64,000 nucleotides of DNA from Roseibacillus sp. (GCA_029242545.1 JAQWTV010000022.1:1-64000), one strand, 5' to 3'; shown: positions 9,266 to 18,170, numbered from the stretch's first letter. The notes: generated by a model from the letters alone, not told the origin. Translations and numbers: made by a program.

Positions 9266-10620
9266 TGAACAAGAAATCTACAAAAATACCCCTTATGAAT
9301 ACCAGTCGAGTGGGCTTTATAGTTACGAGCCTCACCTTCTCTCTGATCGCCGCTGTTTATGCAGATGATGTCGCCTTGTCGAAGCTGGACGTCAAAACTC
9401 TGGTATCAAAAATGACGCCACTCAAGGGCACCACACCGGCGCAGTGGCGGGTGGTATGGACGGGTGATGCTAGCCGAGAGGCGACGATCTCCTGGACGAC
9501 TGCGGAGCCCGGAACCAAGCACGTCGTTCACTATGGACCTGAGTCAGGAGGGAACGAAAAAAAATTCGCGCTGAGTCAAACGTGTCAGTCCAACGGGGCC
9601 TACAGCATCGAGCAGCCCAAGCCGCAAAAGCCTAAGGAAGGAGAATCAGCCGCAGAAGCTGCCAAGCGAAACTCTCGAATGAAGATCTCTCCAGCCTACT
9701 ATCATCACGCCAGAGTCAAGAATCTGAATTCGGATACATGCTACTATTTTATTTTGGAAAGCGACGGGGAACAGTCGCGCGAGTTCTACTTCCGCACGGC
9801 TCCTGCTGAAGGGGATGACTTTACCCTGATTCACGGCGGTGATTCGCGTAGTGGCCATGCCGATCGTTGCCGGATGAATTTGCGCATTGCCGAGCAGGCG
9901 ATCTCGGAGCCCAAGGTGCTCGCCTTCGCGCATGGCGGAGACTACATCGTGACCGGTTCAAAGTGGGAGCAATGGCGCTTGTGGCTCAGTCAGCACGAAC
10001 TGACGACACTAAAGGATGGTCGCGTGCTGCCCATTATTCCGACTAAGGGGAATCATGATGGTGGTAAGAATGGACTCTATTTCGAGGTATTTGACTTAGC
10101 TGAAAAGACAGAGCGTTGGCATACAACCATGCTCGGAAAGGATGTGGCGCTGGTGACCCTTGACACGAACTCGGCGGCAGGAGGAGCCCAAGCGGAATGG
10201 CTGGAGGCCGAGATGAAGCGTTTAAGGCCGGAGGTCCGTTGGTTGCTCGTGCAGTATCATCGTCCCATGTATCCTGCTGTAAAGGGCCCCGCAAAGCATG
10301 CGCCCATTTTCTGTCCGATATTCGACAAGTATAACGTCGATATCGCACTGGAGTCAGATGGTCACTGCATGAAGCGAACAGTCCCAATTCGCGACGGCAA
10401 GAAGGATTCCTCCGGAATTGTGTATGTGGGTGAGGGAGGTCTTGGTGTTGGTCAGCGAAAGACTAGTGAGGATCGGTGGTACATTAACGACGGCGGCAAG
10501 GCGGGCAGCGAGCACCACGTCATCCAACTTGACTTTACGCCTGACAAGATGCGTGTCCGTTTCATCCTGATGGATGGCTCGGCTTGGGACGATCACACAA
10601 TCAAGGTGCGTAAGCGCTGA
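9265..10620 (+). CDS. Secreted purple-acid-phosphatase-like metallophosphoesterase
   Basis: A 451-residue exported enzyme. The N-terminal signal lies within residues 1-33 (a second possible start is Met11, at 9295). Residues about 55-170 form a fibronectin/purple-acid-phosphatase N-terminal domain (RVVWTGDASREATISWTT). The calcineurin-like metallophosphoesterase domain has GGDSRSG with Asp193, a GGDY segment, GNHD at about 262-265 and a C-terminal SDGH at 364-367, which supply the usual metal ligands. It probably hydrolyses phosphomonoesters or diesters in the periplasm or outside. The start codon overlaps the stop of the upstream membrane-protein gene. Confidence 0.85.
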   Translation: MNKKSTKIPLMNTSRVGFIVTSLTFSLIAAVYADDVALSKLDVKTLVSKMTPLKGTTPAQWRVVWTGDASREATISWTTAEPGTKHVVHYGPESGGNEKKFALSQTCQSNGAYSIEQPKPQKPKEGESAAEAAKRNSRMKISPAYYHHARVKNLNSDTCYYFILESDGEQSREFYFRTAPAEGDDFTLIHGGDSRSGHADRCRMNLRIAEQAISEPKVLAFAHGGDYIVTGSKWEQWRLWLSQHELTTLKDGRVLPIIPTKGNHDGGKNGLYFEVFDLAEKTERWHTTMLGKDVALVTLDTNSAAGGAQAEWLEAEMKRLRPEVRWLLVQYHRPMYPAVKGPAKHAPIFCPIFDKYNVDIALESDGHCMKRTVPIRDGKKDSSGIVYVGEGGLGVGQRKTSEDRWYINDGGKAGSEHHVIQLDFTPDKMRVRFILMDGSAWDDHTIKVRKR

Positions 10621-10763
10621 ACGTCGTGAAGGAGACTTTCTGCGCAAGGCTTCAGGGGTAGAAGGGACCTGCCATTACACCCAAACTGCGAGAGAGAATT
10701 TCGCCAGTTCTGCGCCTTGGCCCAAGGCCAAATATTTGAGTTCAGAGGGTGATGATGGGAAAC

Positions 10764-11116
10764 TGGAGGCGAGGGGAGTCGAACCCCTGTCCTGGAGATT
10801 TTTCGCGCAAGCGTCTACATGTATAGCGGCCAGTTGGTGTTTAAGGGAGCCGGCCTCTGTCCGCCAGTCCGATTCCCCGATTGTCCTGTTTAATCTTACA
10901 GGTCGACCCGGACACCCGGCCTCTCTGCCAGCCTGCTAGTAGTCGCGGACCGCCGTAGCAGGCGTTCGACAGTCCACGTCGCTGTCAATTAAGCAGCGAG
11001 TGCAAGCTCGTTGGAGTCTGCAGTTATGTTTTTTGATCGGCTTTTTAGGAGGCCAACCGATCAACCTCCACATGCAGCCTGCGTTTCCAACCTTCAGTCG
11101 AAACCGTGGCGCCCCC
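10764..11116 (-). ncRNA. ssrA: tmRNA (ssrA)
   Basis: Transfer-messenger RNA for trans-translation rescue of stalled ribosomes. On the minus strand it begins GGGGGCGCCACGGTTTCGAC, the conserved tmRNA 5' end, and ends with a T-arm GGGGTTCGACTCCCC followed by CGCCTCCA. The 5' GGGGGCG pairs with 3' CGCCUCC as a 7-bp acceptor stem (one G-U). The terminal CCA is not encoded. The tag reading frame is at 10989-11021: GCA resume codon, then codons for D-S-N-E-L-A-L-A-A and TAA, so the added tag is A-ADSNELALAA, ending in the canonical LAA degradation signal. The length, about 353 nt, is normal for a one-piece tmRNA. Confidence 0.96.
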
Positions 11117-11135
11117 GTATTCGAGGTGTGTAGTA

Positions 11136-11163
11136 AATATACCTATAAAATTTTGGTAATCAA
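11136..11163 (-). promoter_or_regulatory. Candidate promoter of tmRNA
   Basis: Read on the minus strand, TTGATT (11163-11158) is followed after 16 nt by TATATT (11141-11136), 19 nt upstream of the mature tmRNA 5' end. This is a good sigma-70-like pair; RNase P would trim the short leader. Predicted by eye only. Confidence 0.5.
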
Positions 11164-11337
11164 GCTCGGGTGTGGACCCTAGCGTTGTCCTCAGAGACCT
11201 TTCAATGAGATGTAAAATGAAATTTGCCCCCAGGACGTCTCCTATCATCGGGTCACAGGCATTGGCTGCAAGGTAGTTGTCTTATGTGCCATGCTCGATA
11301 GGCTTCGAAGGCCTGATTGCAGAGCTTGGCCAATCTT

Positions 11338-12675
11338 ATGCTGAATATCCTCGGAAGCGCTCAAGGTGGATTCTGTGACCGGCAGTCGCGGCGCAACTTC
11401 ATTAAGGTGGGTGCGCTTGGGATGGGCGGGTTAAGTCTTCCGCAGCTGCTCAGGGCCGAGAAGGAGGCAAACAACGGGCGCTCGCACAAGGCCGTCATCA
11501 TGATCTACCTGCCGGGGGGGCCGCCTCATCAGGACATGTATGACCTAAAGGTCGATGCTCCATCTAATATCCGGGGCGAGTTTAGCCCCATTTCGACTAG
11601 CGTGCCAGGAATCCGGATCTGTGAGCACTTGCCGCGGATGGCGGCGATGGCAGACAAACTTGTCTTCGTAAACTCGCTGGTGGGTTCTATCGGGCAGCAT
11701 GCGTCATTTCAGTGCACCACCGGCCGGAGCAGCAACAATCAGCCTGCCGGAGGCTGGCCTGAGCTCGGGACGGTGATTTCTCGTCTTCAGGGTGGAGAGA
11801 AACAAACCGTGCCCAATTACGTGAATCTCTCCCCGAAAATGAAGCATACACCCTACAATTTCGGAAAGAACAGCTTCGTCGGAGTGGGCCACCGGGCATT
11901 TATGCCGTTAGGGGAAACGAAGTCCGACATGACGCTCCAAGGCATCACGATGGAACGCTTGGAGGACCGGCGAGCCTTGCTCAGAAGTTTTGACGGGTTG
12001 CGTCGTAATCTCGATGCCAGTGGGATGATGGAGGGGTTGGACGCCTTTCAGGAGGAGGCGTTTGATCTCCTCACTTCCAGCCGTCTTCTCGAAGCCCTCG
12101 ATCTCAGCAAGGAAGATCCTAAGGTTCGGGAGCGCTACGGAAAGGGAACCACTAAGGTGCAGGGGGATGCCGCTCCGCGCATGAATGAACAGTTTCTTGT
12201 CGCCCGGCGCCTCGTGGAAGCAGGTGCCCGGGTGGTGACGGTGAGTTACAGCTTCTGGGATTGGCATGGGAGCAATTTCTCACGAGCCAAGGATAATTTT
12301 CCGGATTTTGATAAGGCTCTCACTGCGCTAGTTGACGATTTGCATGAGCGTGGAATGGCCGAGGATACAACCGTGATTGCCTGGGGTGAATTTGGACGCA
12401 CGCCGACCATCAACGAGAAGGCGGGACGGGACCATTGGCCGCGGGTGGCTAATGCCCTGCTGGCATGTGGCGGAATGCGAACTGGACAAGTGATTGGGAC
12501 AACGGACCGTCTGGGTGGAGAAGCCGATGAGCGGCCCGTGCACTTTCAGGAGATGTTTGCAACCCTGTATCACAACATGGGGATCGATATTAACAAGGTC
12601 ACCCTGCCTGATTTGAGTGGTCGGCCCCAGTTTCTCGTGGATACGGAGCACCAACCGCTTCCGGAGGTGATTTGA
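11338..12675 (+). CDS. Tat-exported DUF1501 protein
   Basis: A 445-residue protein of the DUF1501 family, distantly related to the alkaline phosphatase/sulfatase fold and very common in PVC bacteria. A twin-arginine leader (SRRNFIK, residues 17-23) is followed by a hydrophobic GALGMGGLSLPQLL segment. Family blocks seen are MIYLPGGPPHQDMYD, a CEHLPRMA segment, WGEFGRTPTINEKAGRDHWP and the terminal LPDLSGRPQFL. The alternative TTG start at 11317 adds seven residues and is less likely. DUF1501 genes normally follow a DUF1549/DUF1553 cytochrome-type partner; here none is adjacent, because the upstream feature is tmRNA on the other strand. Function unknown. Confidence 0.88.
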   Translation: MLNILGSAQGGFCDRQSRRNFIKVGALGMGGLSLPQLLRAEKEANNGRSHKAVIMIYLPGGPPHQDMYDLKVDAPSNIRGEFSPISTSVPGIRICEHLPRMAAMADKLVFVNSLVGSIGQHASFQCTTGRSSNNQPAGGWPELGTVISRLQGGEKQTVPNYVNLSPKMKHTPYNFGKNSFVGVGHRAFMPLGETKSDMTLQGITMERLEDRRALLRSFDGLRRNLDASGMMEGLDAFQEEAFDLLTSSRLLEALDLSKEDPKVRERYGKGTTKVQGDAAPRMNEQFLVARRLVEAGARVVTVSYSFWDWHGSNFSRAKDNFPDFDKALTALVDDLHERGMAEDTTVIAWGEFGRTPTINEKAGRDHWPRVANALLACGGMRTGQVIGTTDRLGGEADERPVHFQEMFATLYHNMGIDINKVTLPDLSGRPQFLVDTEHQPLPEVI

Positions 12676-12772
12676 GAGCGACGATGCCCAACCTGGCAAA
12701 TCCCAAGGTGTCCGTTCCTGGAGGGAAGAGCGATCTCAGCTGGTAGATTGAAAGGACGTAAGGTCGCTGGCT

Positions 12773-14011
12773 TTAGAAGAGTTGGGCGCCGAGAGCATCG
12801 TTGCTGGCATTGATGTCGTCGATTCCCGACTGCACCGCCGCTTCGCAGTCCTGGGTGAGGTCGGCGATTGTCTGGCGGGCCTTGGACCGAAACGGTTCAA
12901 GGCGTTCGCGAAGGTCGATCGGGTTGCCGAGCTGGACGATGCAGCGCCGCTTTCCTGCAGGGGGAAAGGTCAGGGAGTGAACGTCCTCACGCAGGCGGGC
13001 GACCGTTTCGGCGACCCGATCAAGCGTCGGTTTGGAAGCCATGTATCCTCCCTGATAGCCAAGAATCCGAAGGGCGAGAATCGCCTCGTCGGCCCAGAGG
13101 GCGGCAGCGGGGTGGTCGACCTCCCGGTCGGGGTCAATGCGAATGCCATGAATCGTGGCCCGGATCCTCCGAATTCGGTCCGTGAGACTGGATCTGGGTT
13201 TGCTCGGAATCTCAATTTTCTCCTCCAGAGAGTTAATGATCTGTTCGGCTGCATTGTGGATTTGTTCGTCTACCGGGGAGGTTTGCTTGCTGGAGCTGTA
13301 GCCGCGTTGTCGGAGGAATCGTTCGAGAGCGGTGGTGCTGATCCGGAGAAGTTCAAGCCCGAAGTCGGCCTCTGGATCGAGTTCGGTTTCGAATCGGCGG
13401 GCGAGCTCTTCGAGAGCGCCTCTTAGTTGGTCCCGGATGTCCTCAATATAGGTGAACTTCATGGAGACCGGGACGGCGTAGACAGGATGGCTCTCGCCTA
13501 GTTTCTTCTGAGCGCTGAGAGCGATGTAGGAGGCTCCTTCGGCGAAGGGCGCGACTTCATCGTTGCAGAAATAGACATTTCCTTCTGGAAAGAGAATGAG
13601 GGGGTGCTTGCCTTGAGTGAGAACATCGGTCGCACACTTCATGGATTTTCGGTCGCTTCCTTCGCGGTCGACGCTGAAGGCTCCGGTGCGTTGCATGATC
13701 CATGACTGGATCCGGCTGCGAGCGAACACATCGTAAGCCGCCATGAAGGAAGGTTGTATTCCGAGGCGACGAGTTACCTCGGACATAACCTGAGGATCGC
13801 TGTGGGTGGAGTGATTGGGGAGAAGCAGGATGTGGGCACCTTTTCCACATGACTGATGGAAGGTGTCGTGCCCCCGGATTTCCAAGTCCTCGATGAGGTG
13901 ACGTTTGCTGGGAAGGGTGACTTTTCCGATGATCCACTGGGTGAGGGAGATCAGGAAAGGGTTGGGCTTGGGGGGAACAAAGCGGTAGGGAAGATCTTTA
14001 AATTCCAGCAT
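12773..14011 (-). CDS. PlsC-like 1-acylglycerol-phosphate acyltransferase domain protein
   Basis: A 412-residue protein with the glycerolipid acyltransferase catalytic motif NHSTHSD (residues 66-72, His67 and Asp72 as the HX4D pair) and the second motif FPEG (141-144). Such enzymes transfer acyl chains to lysophosphatidate or related acceptors at the cytoplasmic membrane face. At 412 residues it is longer than a plain PlsC (about 240). The extra C-terminal part, from about residue 230, is helical and charged with no motif I recognise. No strong N-terminal membrane helix is visible. A monocistronic unit, transcribed divergently from the GNAT gene. Confidence 0.8.
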   Translation of the reverse strand: MLEFKDLPYRFVPPKPNPFLISLTQWIIGKVTLPSKRHLIEDLEIRGHDTFHQSCGKGAHILLLPNHSTHSDPQVMSEVTRRLGIQPSFMAAYDVFARSRIQSWIMQRTGAFSVDREGSDRKSMKCATDVLTQGKHPLILFPEGNVYFCNDEVAPFAEGASYIALSAQKKLGESHPVYAVPVSMKFTYIEDIRDQLRGALEELARRFETELDPEADFGLELLRISTTALERFLRQRGYSSSKQTSPVDEQIHNAAEQIINSLEEKIEIPSKPRSSLTDRIRRIRATIHGIRIDPDREVDHPAAALWADEAILALRILGYQGGYMASKPTLDRVAETVARLREDVHSLTFPPAGKRRCIVQLGNPIDLRERLEPFRSKARQTIADLTQDCEAAVQSGIDDINASNDALGAQLF

Positions 14012-14099
14012 CCTGCCGGGTAGTTTACGTTTTCAGGATATAAGGACAAGAAAACGCTAAGGGAGCTGTGACTTGAACAGATCGGTGATTTGGGGTGGC

Positions 14100-14594
14100 A
14101 TGGAGGGCGTGCAGGAAAACTGGATTCTTCGCCCGGGTCGCAGGGAAGATGGTCCCGGATTGGTTCGTCTGATTGACGAGGTCTACCGGGAGTATGGAGA
14201 TGAGGCGGATGTGGAGGGATATGACCGCGACTTGCTTGATGTGGAGGATGCCTATCGGAAGGAGGGAGGAGAGTTCGTTGTTTTGGAGGAGGATGGTGAG
14301 ATCGTCGGAGCACACGCCACCCAGCCAATTGACAGGAAGCAGGGTCTACTGACTTTCCGCAGGCTCTATCTGCCGGTGAGAATGCGGGGTACAGGAGCCG
14401 GAAAGGTTCTGATGGACTGGGCTATCGAGTGGAGTCGTAAGCGCGAATTTGTGAGGGTCGAGTTCTGGTCAGACACTCGGTTTGCAAGAGCGCACCGGTT
14501 CTTTGAGAGTTACGGGTTTGTGCGAGGGGGAACCCGCGAGGTGCAGGAAGGCAAGCTGACTTTTTCTGAATTCCATTACGGCATGGACCTGTAA
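14100..14594 (+). CDS. GNAT family N-acetyltransferase
   Basis: A 164-residue single-domain acetyltransferase. The acetyl-CoA pyrophosphate-binding motif RMRGTGAGK is at residues 94-102, preceded by the LTFRRLYLPV strand and followed by a helix and the FFESYGFVRGG C-terminal signature. The N-terminal ILRPGRREDGPGLVRLIDEVY is the usual beta1-alpha1 opening. ATG 14100 is preferred over TTG 14073 because the family core starts right after it and GGGGTGG lies just upstream. The acceptor cannot be predicted. It ends 10 nt before the next gene, probably in one transcript. Confidence 0.86.
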   Translation: MEGVQENWILRPGRREDGPGLVRLIDEVYREYGDEADVEGYDRDLLDVEDAYRKEGGEFVVLEEDGEIVGAHATQPIDRKQGLLTFRRLYLPVRMRGTGAGKVLMDWAIEWSRKREFVRVEFWSDTRFARAHRFFESYGFVRGGTREVQEGKLTFSEFHYGMDL

Positions 14595-14604
14595 GGATGA
14601 ATGC

Positions 14605-16044
14605 ATGAAATCCTGCCGAGGTCTTTCCAGAGGCGCAGCCATCCACGCGGCGGTGGCGGTAGTGGCGTTGCTAAGTTGTTCTCTGGTTCCCAGTTTGGGA
14701 GAGAAGAGCGGTAGACCTGGAGACCTGCTATCCGACTTGCTGCCTGATACTGGTCGGGTTGCTGAGTTGCAGGAAATGGTTGAGAGTCTCGGCGCGGAGA
14801 CCTACCGAATTCGAGCGGAGGCGACCAAGGAGCTGCTGGAAGCAACAGTGATCCCCAAACGAGTGATGGAGAAAGGTCTTGCGAGTGGGAATCCAGAGAT
14901 CCGAGAGCGGATGAGGCGGGTAATGAAAGATGGGGCTCATCAGCATGCTGGGCGCGCATTCGTGGAAGCTCTTCGGGCTGTTTGCCTTAGTGAGGAGAAG
15001 GGGCTGCTGACCCGAGTTGAGGCTGTTATTGAATCGGGAATACCTCTTGAGGATCTACATCTGGCGACCAAGGCGGTCCGCTTGACCGTAAAGGAAGTGG
15101 ATCTTCCTCTGGTTGGAGAGATGGCAGGGCAAGCCAATTCGCAAAGACGGGGGCTTGCGGTGGCCGCTGCAGCTGGAATTGGTCCAGCGGCTTTAAATAT
15201 CTTGCGTAGCCTCGGGCAGGATGACGATCCGGGAGTGCGTCTTGAAGCAGCGGTAGAGCTGGGCAATCTCAAGAGCCGTAGGGGGGTAGCAATTCTGGGA
15301 GAGTTTCTCTCATCGGTTGATGCTTCGAAGCGGGTTCGGTCTGCCCAAGCCCTGCGAGCATTGACGGGGCGTGAATTTGGTTATCAGGCCCTCGCGGGGT
15401 CGGCTGATCGCAAGGAACCGGAAGAGCGGTGGAGAAGATTTCTGGAATCTGAATTTGAGATCACTGGGGAGGTGGAGGCTAATCCTCTGGTTTACCTGTT
15501 TAATGGGACGGACCTTACGGGATGGACGCCCTACCGGAGGGGTAGAATGCTGGAAGAGGGTAAGGTTTCGTGGGTGGTTGAGGACGGAGTCCTGACCTGT
15601 CCAGGAGATGGTCCGGGTGATCTTCGGACCAACGCGCTCTATGAGGATTACCTTCTCAAAGTTTCCTATCGTTCGGACCGGGCGGGGGCAGATAGCGGGG
15701 TGGGTATCATGCTGCAGCCCGGTGGAGAGGGGATTGATGGGGGAGATTATCTGGAGGTGCAGTTATTACCAGGTCGGACAGGAGACCTCTACCGCATTGG
15801 AAACTTCAGGGGAGAAGCTGGTGGTAAGAAGATTGGGTTCTCCCATCGGCGTCAGGTGGATCGTCCGGAGCGGCTGAACGAATGGCACGAGCTACGGCTC
15901 GAAGTGAGGAAAGGGGAAGTCAAGGTCTACCTGGATGGGGTGCTTGTTAACGAGGCCCGCGGACCCAAGGGGGGCGGTAAAATCCTCCTTCGGGAGGAGG
16001 CCACCAAGTTCGAGTTCAGGAGCATCACGCTGCAGCCGCTCTAG
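14605..16044 (+). CDS. Secreted HEAT-repeat plus DUF1080 protein
   Basis: A 479-residue exported protein. The N-terminal signal (hydrophobic core about residues 12-27) is followed by alpha-helical HEAT-like repeats over about residues 45-265 (for example DDPGVRLEAAVELGNLKSR). A DUF1080 / 3-keto-disaccharide hydrolase-like domain runs from about 285 to the end (LFNGTDLTGWTPYRR, YEDYLLKVSYRSD, GVGIMLQPGGEG, then VKVYLDGVLVNEARGPKG). AAGGA lies 9-13 nt before ATG 14605, one of the better ribosome-binding sites here. The combination suggests a carbohydrate-active or sugar-binding domain with a protein-interaction scaffold. Substrate unknown. Confidence 0.84.
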   Translation: MKSCRGLSRGAAIHAAVAVVALLSCSLVPSLGEKSGRPGDLLSDLLPDTGRVAELQEMVESLGAETYRIRAEATKELLEATVIPKRVMEKGLASGNPEIRERMRRVMKDGAHQHAGRAFVEALRAVCLSEEKGLLTRVEAVIESGIPLEDLHLATKAVRLTVKEVDLPLVGEMAGQANSQRRGLAVAAAAGIGPAALNILRSLGQDDDPGVRLEAAVELGNLKSRRGVAILGEFLSSVDASKRVRSAQALRALTGREFGYQALAGSADRKEPEERWRRFLESEFEITGEVEANPLVYLFNGTDLTGWTPYRRGRMLEEGKVSWVVEDGVLTCPGDGPGDLRTNALYEDYLLKVSYRSDRAGADSGVGIMLQPGGEGIDGGDYLEVQLLPGRTGDLYRIGNFRGEAGGKKIGFSHRRQVDRPERLNEWHELRLEVRKGEVKVYLDGVLVNEARGPKGGGKILLREEATKFEFRSITLQPL

Positions 16045-16113
16045 CTCACGAGCCTGGTATTACGAAGAAGCTGTCACGGAGGATTGCTAGATTGATCTGC
16101 CAACGTCCTCTGA

Positions 16114-16126
16114 TTCTTAATAAGAA
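16114..16126. promoter_or_regulatory. AT-rich perfect inverted repeat upstream of bactofilin
   Basis: TTCTTA-A-TAAGAA, a perfect 6-bp inverted repeat about 100 bp before the bactofilin start, in an otherwise featureless 180-bp spacer. It could be an operator or chance; no role is shown. Confidence 0.25.
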
Positions 16127-16224
16127 CCGATAATTGTGAATAACTTCCTGAGAACTTTTTGGACTTCCATATTTTCCCAACTCCTTGATTGCATTGGGAG
16201 AAGCCAGCTGGCGAACTAACGACC

Positions 16225-16542
16225 ATGTCCAACACCAAGAATGTTCTGGCAGAGGGAATCGAGATTACTGGGACGATTAAGTTTCAGAATGATATGATCA
16301 TCGATGGTAAAGTGGATGGAAAGATCAAGTCTGACCAGGGGTCTCTTACGATTGGGGAGAATGCTCGCATCAAGGGTGAGATTAAGACCGGAGAGGTGAA
16401 GATGTTCGGAAGAGTAAAGGGCGCGATTCATGCAGAGAGGTGTGAACTGAAAGCGAATTCCAAGCTTGATGGAGACATCACCACCGGGAGCCTCAAAATG
16501 GACGAGGGAGCCGTTTTGTCCGGGAAGATGCAGACCGGTTGA
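16225..16542 (+). CDS. Bactofilin (polymer-forming cytoskeletal protein)
   Basis: A 105-residue bactofilin, a protein that polymerises into filaments without nucleotide and acts in cell shape, stalk or polarity functions at the cytoplasmic membrane. The whole protein is the right-handed beta-helix domain with short repeating turns (IDGKVDGKI, LTIGENARIKGEI, VKMFGRVKGAI, CELKANSKLDGDI, LKMDEGAVLSGKM). ATG 16225 is preferred to TTG 16189 because MSNTKNVLAEGIEITG is the normal bactofilin N-terminus. No peptidase partner is adjacent. Confidence 0.92.
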   Translation: MSNTKNVLAEGIEITGTIKFQNDMIIDGKVDGKIKSDQGSLTIGENARIKGEIKTGEVKMFGRVKGAIHAERCELKANSKLDGDITTGSLKMDEGAVLSGKMQTG

Positions 16543-16593
16543 TGGGTGCAGCCTGCCGCCCACTCAGAAGGCGGTGATGAGTGAAAGGCGTCT

Positions 16594-17217
16594 CTAGTTA
16601 TCCCCGCTTCGCGCGGTTCGGAGGTAGTCAACAAGCTGACTGATACGTTGGTCCACGCTCTGCTCCTCGAGAAGGGTTTGCCGAATCAAGGGGTCCTTGA
16701 CGAATTGCTGGGCTACGGCATCGGTCAGTACTTCGGGGTCAGGGGCGCGATCAAGAATCTTTCTGACTTCAGAAACAAGCTCATCTGACAGTCCCAGAAG
16801 AATCGCCTCTACGGCTTCGCGGAGCTGGCGGGTTTTTTCATGACTGCCCGGTTCTTCTAGAGAGGTGGACTTGATGGGGCGAACACGTGCATACGGAAAC
16901 GGTTTCTCGTCCAGCCACTCAACAAAGCGGACTCGGCAAAGCCCATGAAGCAAGAGGTTGGAACGTCCGTCGTCGGCCTCGCGGGAAGCGCGAATCAACC
17001 CTGCGGTGCCAACCGGAGAAGTGCAGGACTCCAATTCTGGTGTTTCCGGAGCGGTCAAGGTCCCCACGCAGAACACACAACTTCCTTCCACAGCCTCGGT
17101 GAGCATCTCCCGATATCGAGGCTCGAAAATGTGAAGAGGCAGTGCTCCGTGAGGGAAAAGCGTGCATTCGGGCAAAAGGAGAGCGCCCAGTGTATCGGGG
17201 ATTTGTAGTGGGTCCAC
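16594..17217 (-). CDS. LON peptidase substrate-binding (N-terminal) domain protein
   Basis: A 207-residue protein made only of the LON substrate-binding domain, without ATPase or protease parts. The opening LPECTLFPHGALPLHIFEPRYREM is the family hallmark, followed by the PVGTAGLI and LLLHGLCRVRF strands and a helical C-terminus. Stand-alone proteins of this type are widespread with no agreed function; a role in protein quality control or substrate selection is inferred. GTG 17217 is used as start and no ATG fits. It is convergent with the bactofilin gene. Confidence 0.88.
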   Translation of the reverse strand: MDPLQIPDTLGALLLPECTLFPHGALPLHIFEPRYREMLTEAVEGSCVFCVGTLTAPETPELESCTSPVGTAGLIRASREADDGRSNLLLHGLCRVRFVEWLDEKPFPYARVRPIKSTSLEEPGSHEKTRQLREAVEAILLGLSDELVSEVRKILDRAPDPEVLTDAVAQQFVKDPLIRQTLLEEQSVDQRISQLVDYLRTARSGDN

Positions 17218-17385
17218 GGGAGGGGCTATTCAGGGAGGAGACTAAGGTAAGGAGAGGAACAATCCACAAAAGATGACAAAGGAACATTTGCCGGCAATCG
17301 TGGGGATGCAACTGTTTTGCTTCGGGTCGAGAGTTCTTAAGATGAGGGTTGCGTGAGCGCTTATTATTTGCTCACTGATCCGATG

Positions 17386-18165
17386 ATGAAGCCCAACCAT
17401 CCACTTTTCCGTGTTCTTGTCGCTGTGTGTTTGATCGGTTTCTCAGGGGGAGCTGGAGCGCAAACATTTAGCGAAATGTTGACTGAATGGGATCCGGCCT
17501 GGCCGCAGCGGACTGGGCTCACGGTAGTTGGATATTCACAGGAGCAAAACTATGCACTGGATAACTTCACGATCGATCTTCCGATCGAAGTTGATCCGAC
17601 TCTGCTGCTATCCGAGATCGAAAACGAGGTGTCGCAATGGGGAACCAAGGCAGATTTCTGGATTCTACCTTTCCTGAATGTTCACGCTATGGTCGGAGTA
17701 GTGGATGGGCAAACTGGTGTGGCTTTGACGCCGGCAGCAATCGAACTTATTGGCACCGACCAAATCACCGTCAATTATGATGGCACTGTCTATGCGGGTG
17801 GGACAACTCTGGCCTATGGGCAAGACTGGTGGTTTCTATCAGTTACCGGTATTTACGCCTACACCGACGTCAAAGGGGAGATAGAATCAATTCCAAGCTG
17901 GATGATCATGCCCAAGTTTGGGGTGCGCCGGGAGGCTGTCGAGGTGTGGTGCGGAGCGACTTACCAGCGAGTGGCAGAACGTCAATCCGGGGTATTTGAC
18001 CTCGACGGCCTTGTCCTCAATTATGACATTGAGCTCGAGGCCAAGGAGGGATGGAACACTCAACTCGGATTCCGATACAGATTTTCTGATAACGTGTTGC
18101 TAACTCTCGAGGCTGGCTTTGGTAACCGGGAGTCCCTGACCGGCCACCTCGAATGGAGGTTTTAG
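17386..18165 (+). CDS. Probable outer-membrane beta-barrel protein
   Basis: About 259 residues from ATG 17386, which gives a good signal peptide (MKPNHPLFRVLVAVCLIGF, then small residues ending near AGAQ). GTG 17353 and ATG 17383 are alternatives. The mature part is rich in alternating hydrophobic/polar strands (WWFLSVTGIYAYTD, WNTQLGFRYRF, VLLTLEAGFG) and ends in phenylalanine (HLEWRF), the usual C-terminal signal for BAM-dependent barrel insertion. It has no family I can name with confidence; it may be a transporter-like or structural porin of 8-12 strands. Convergent with the lldD-like gene. Confidence 0.68.
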   Translation: MKPNHPLFRVLVAVCLIGFSGGAGAQTFSEMLTEWDPAWPQRTGLTVVGYSQEQNYALDNFTIDLPIEVDPTLLLSEIENEVSQWGTKADFWILPFLNVHAMVGVVDGQTGVALTPAAIELIGTDQITVNYDGTVYAGGTTLAYGQDWWFLSVTGIYAYTDVKGEIESIPSWMIMPKFGVRREAVEVWCGATYQRVAERQSGVFDLDGLVLNYDIELEAKEGWNTQLGFRYRFSDNVLLTLEAGFGNRESLTGHLEWRF

Positions 18166-18170
18166 ATCTC

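Noticed and set aside
10714-10728. Perfect inverted repeat GCCTTGG-C-CCAAGGC as a tmRNA terminator
   Set aside because: The 1-nt loop cannot form as drawn and no T-run follows on the minus strand; left as an uninterpreted palindrome between convergent transcripts.
12782-13426. 214-codon plus-strand open frame
   Set aside because: Antisense to the PlsC-like acyltransferase, which carries clear HX4D and FPEG motifs; the plus-frame product has no family features.
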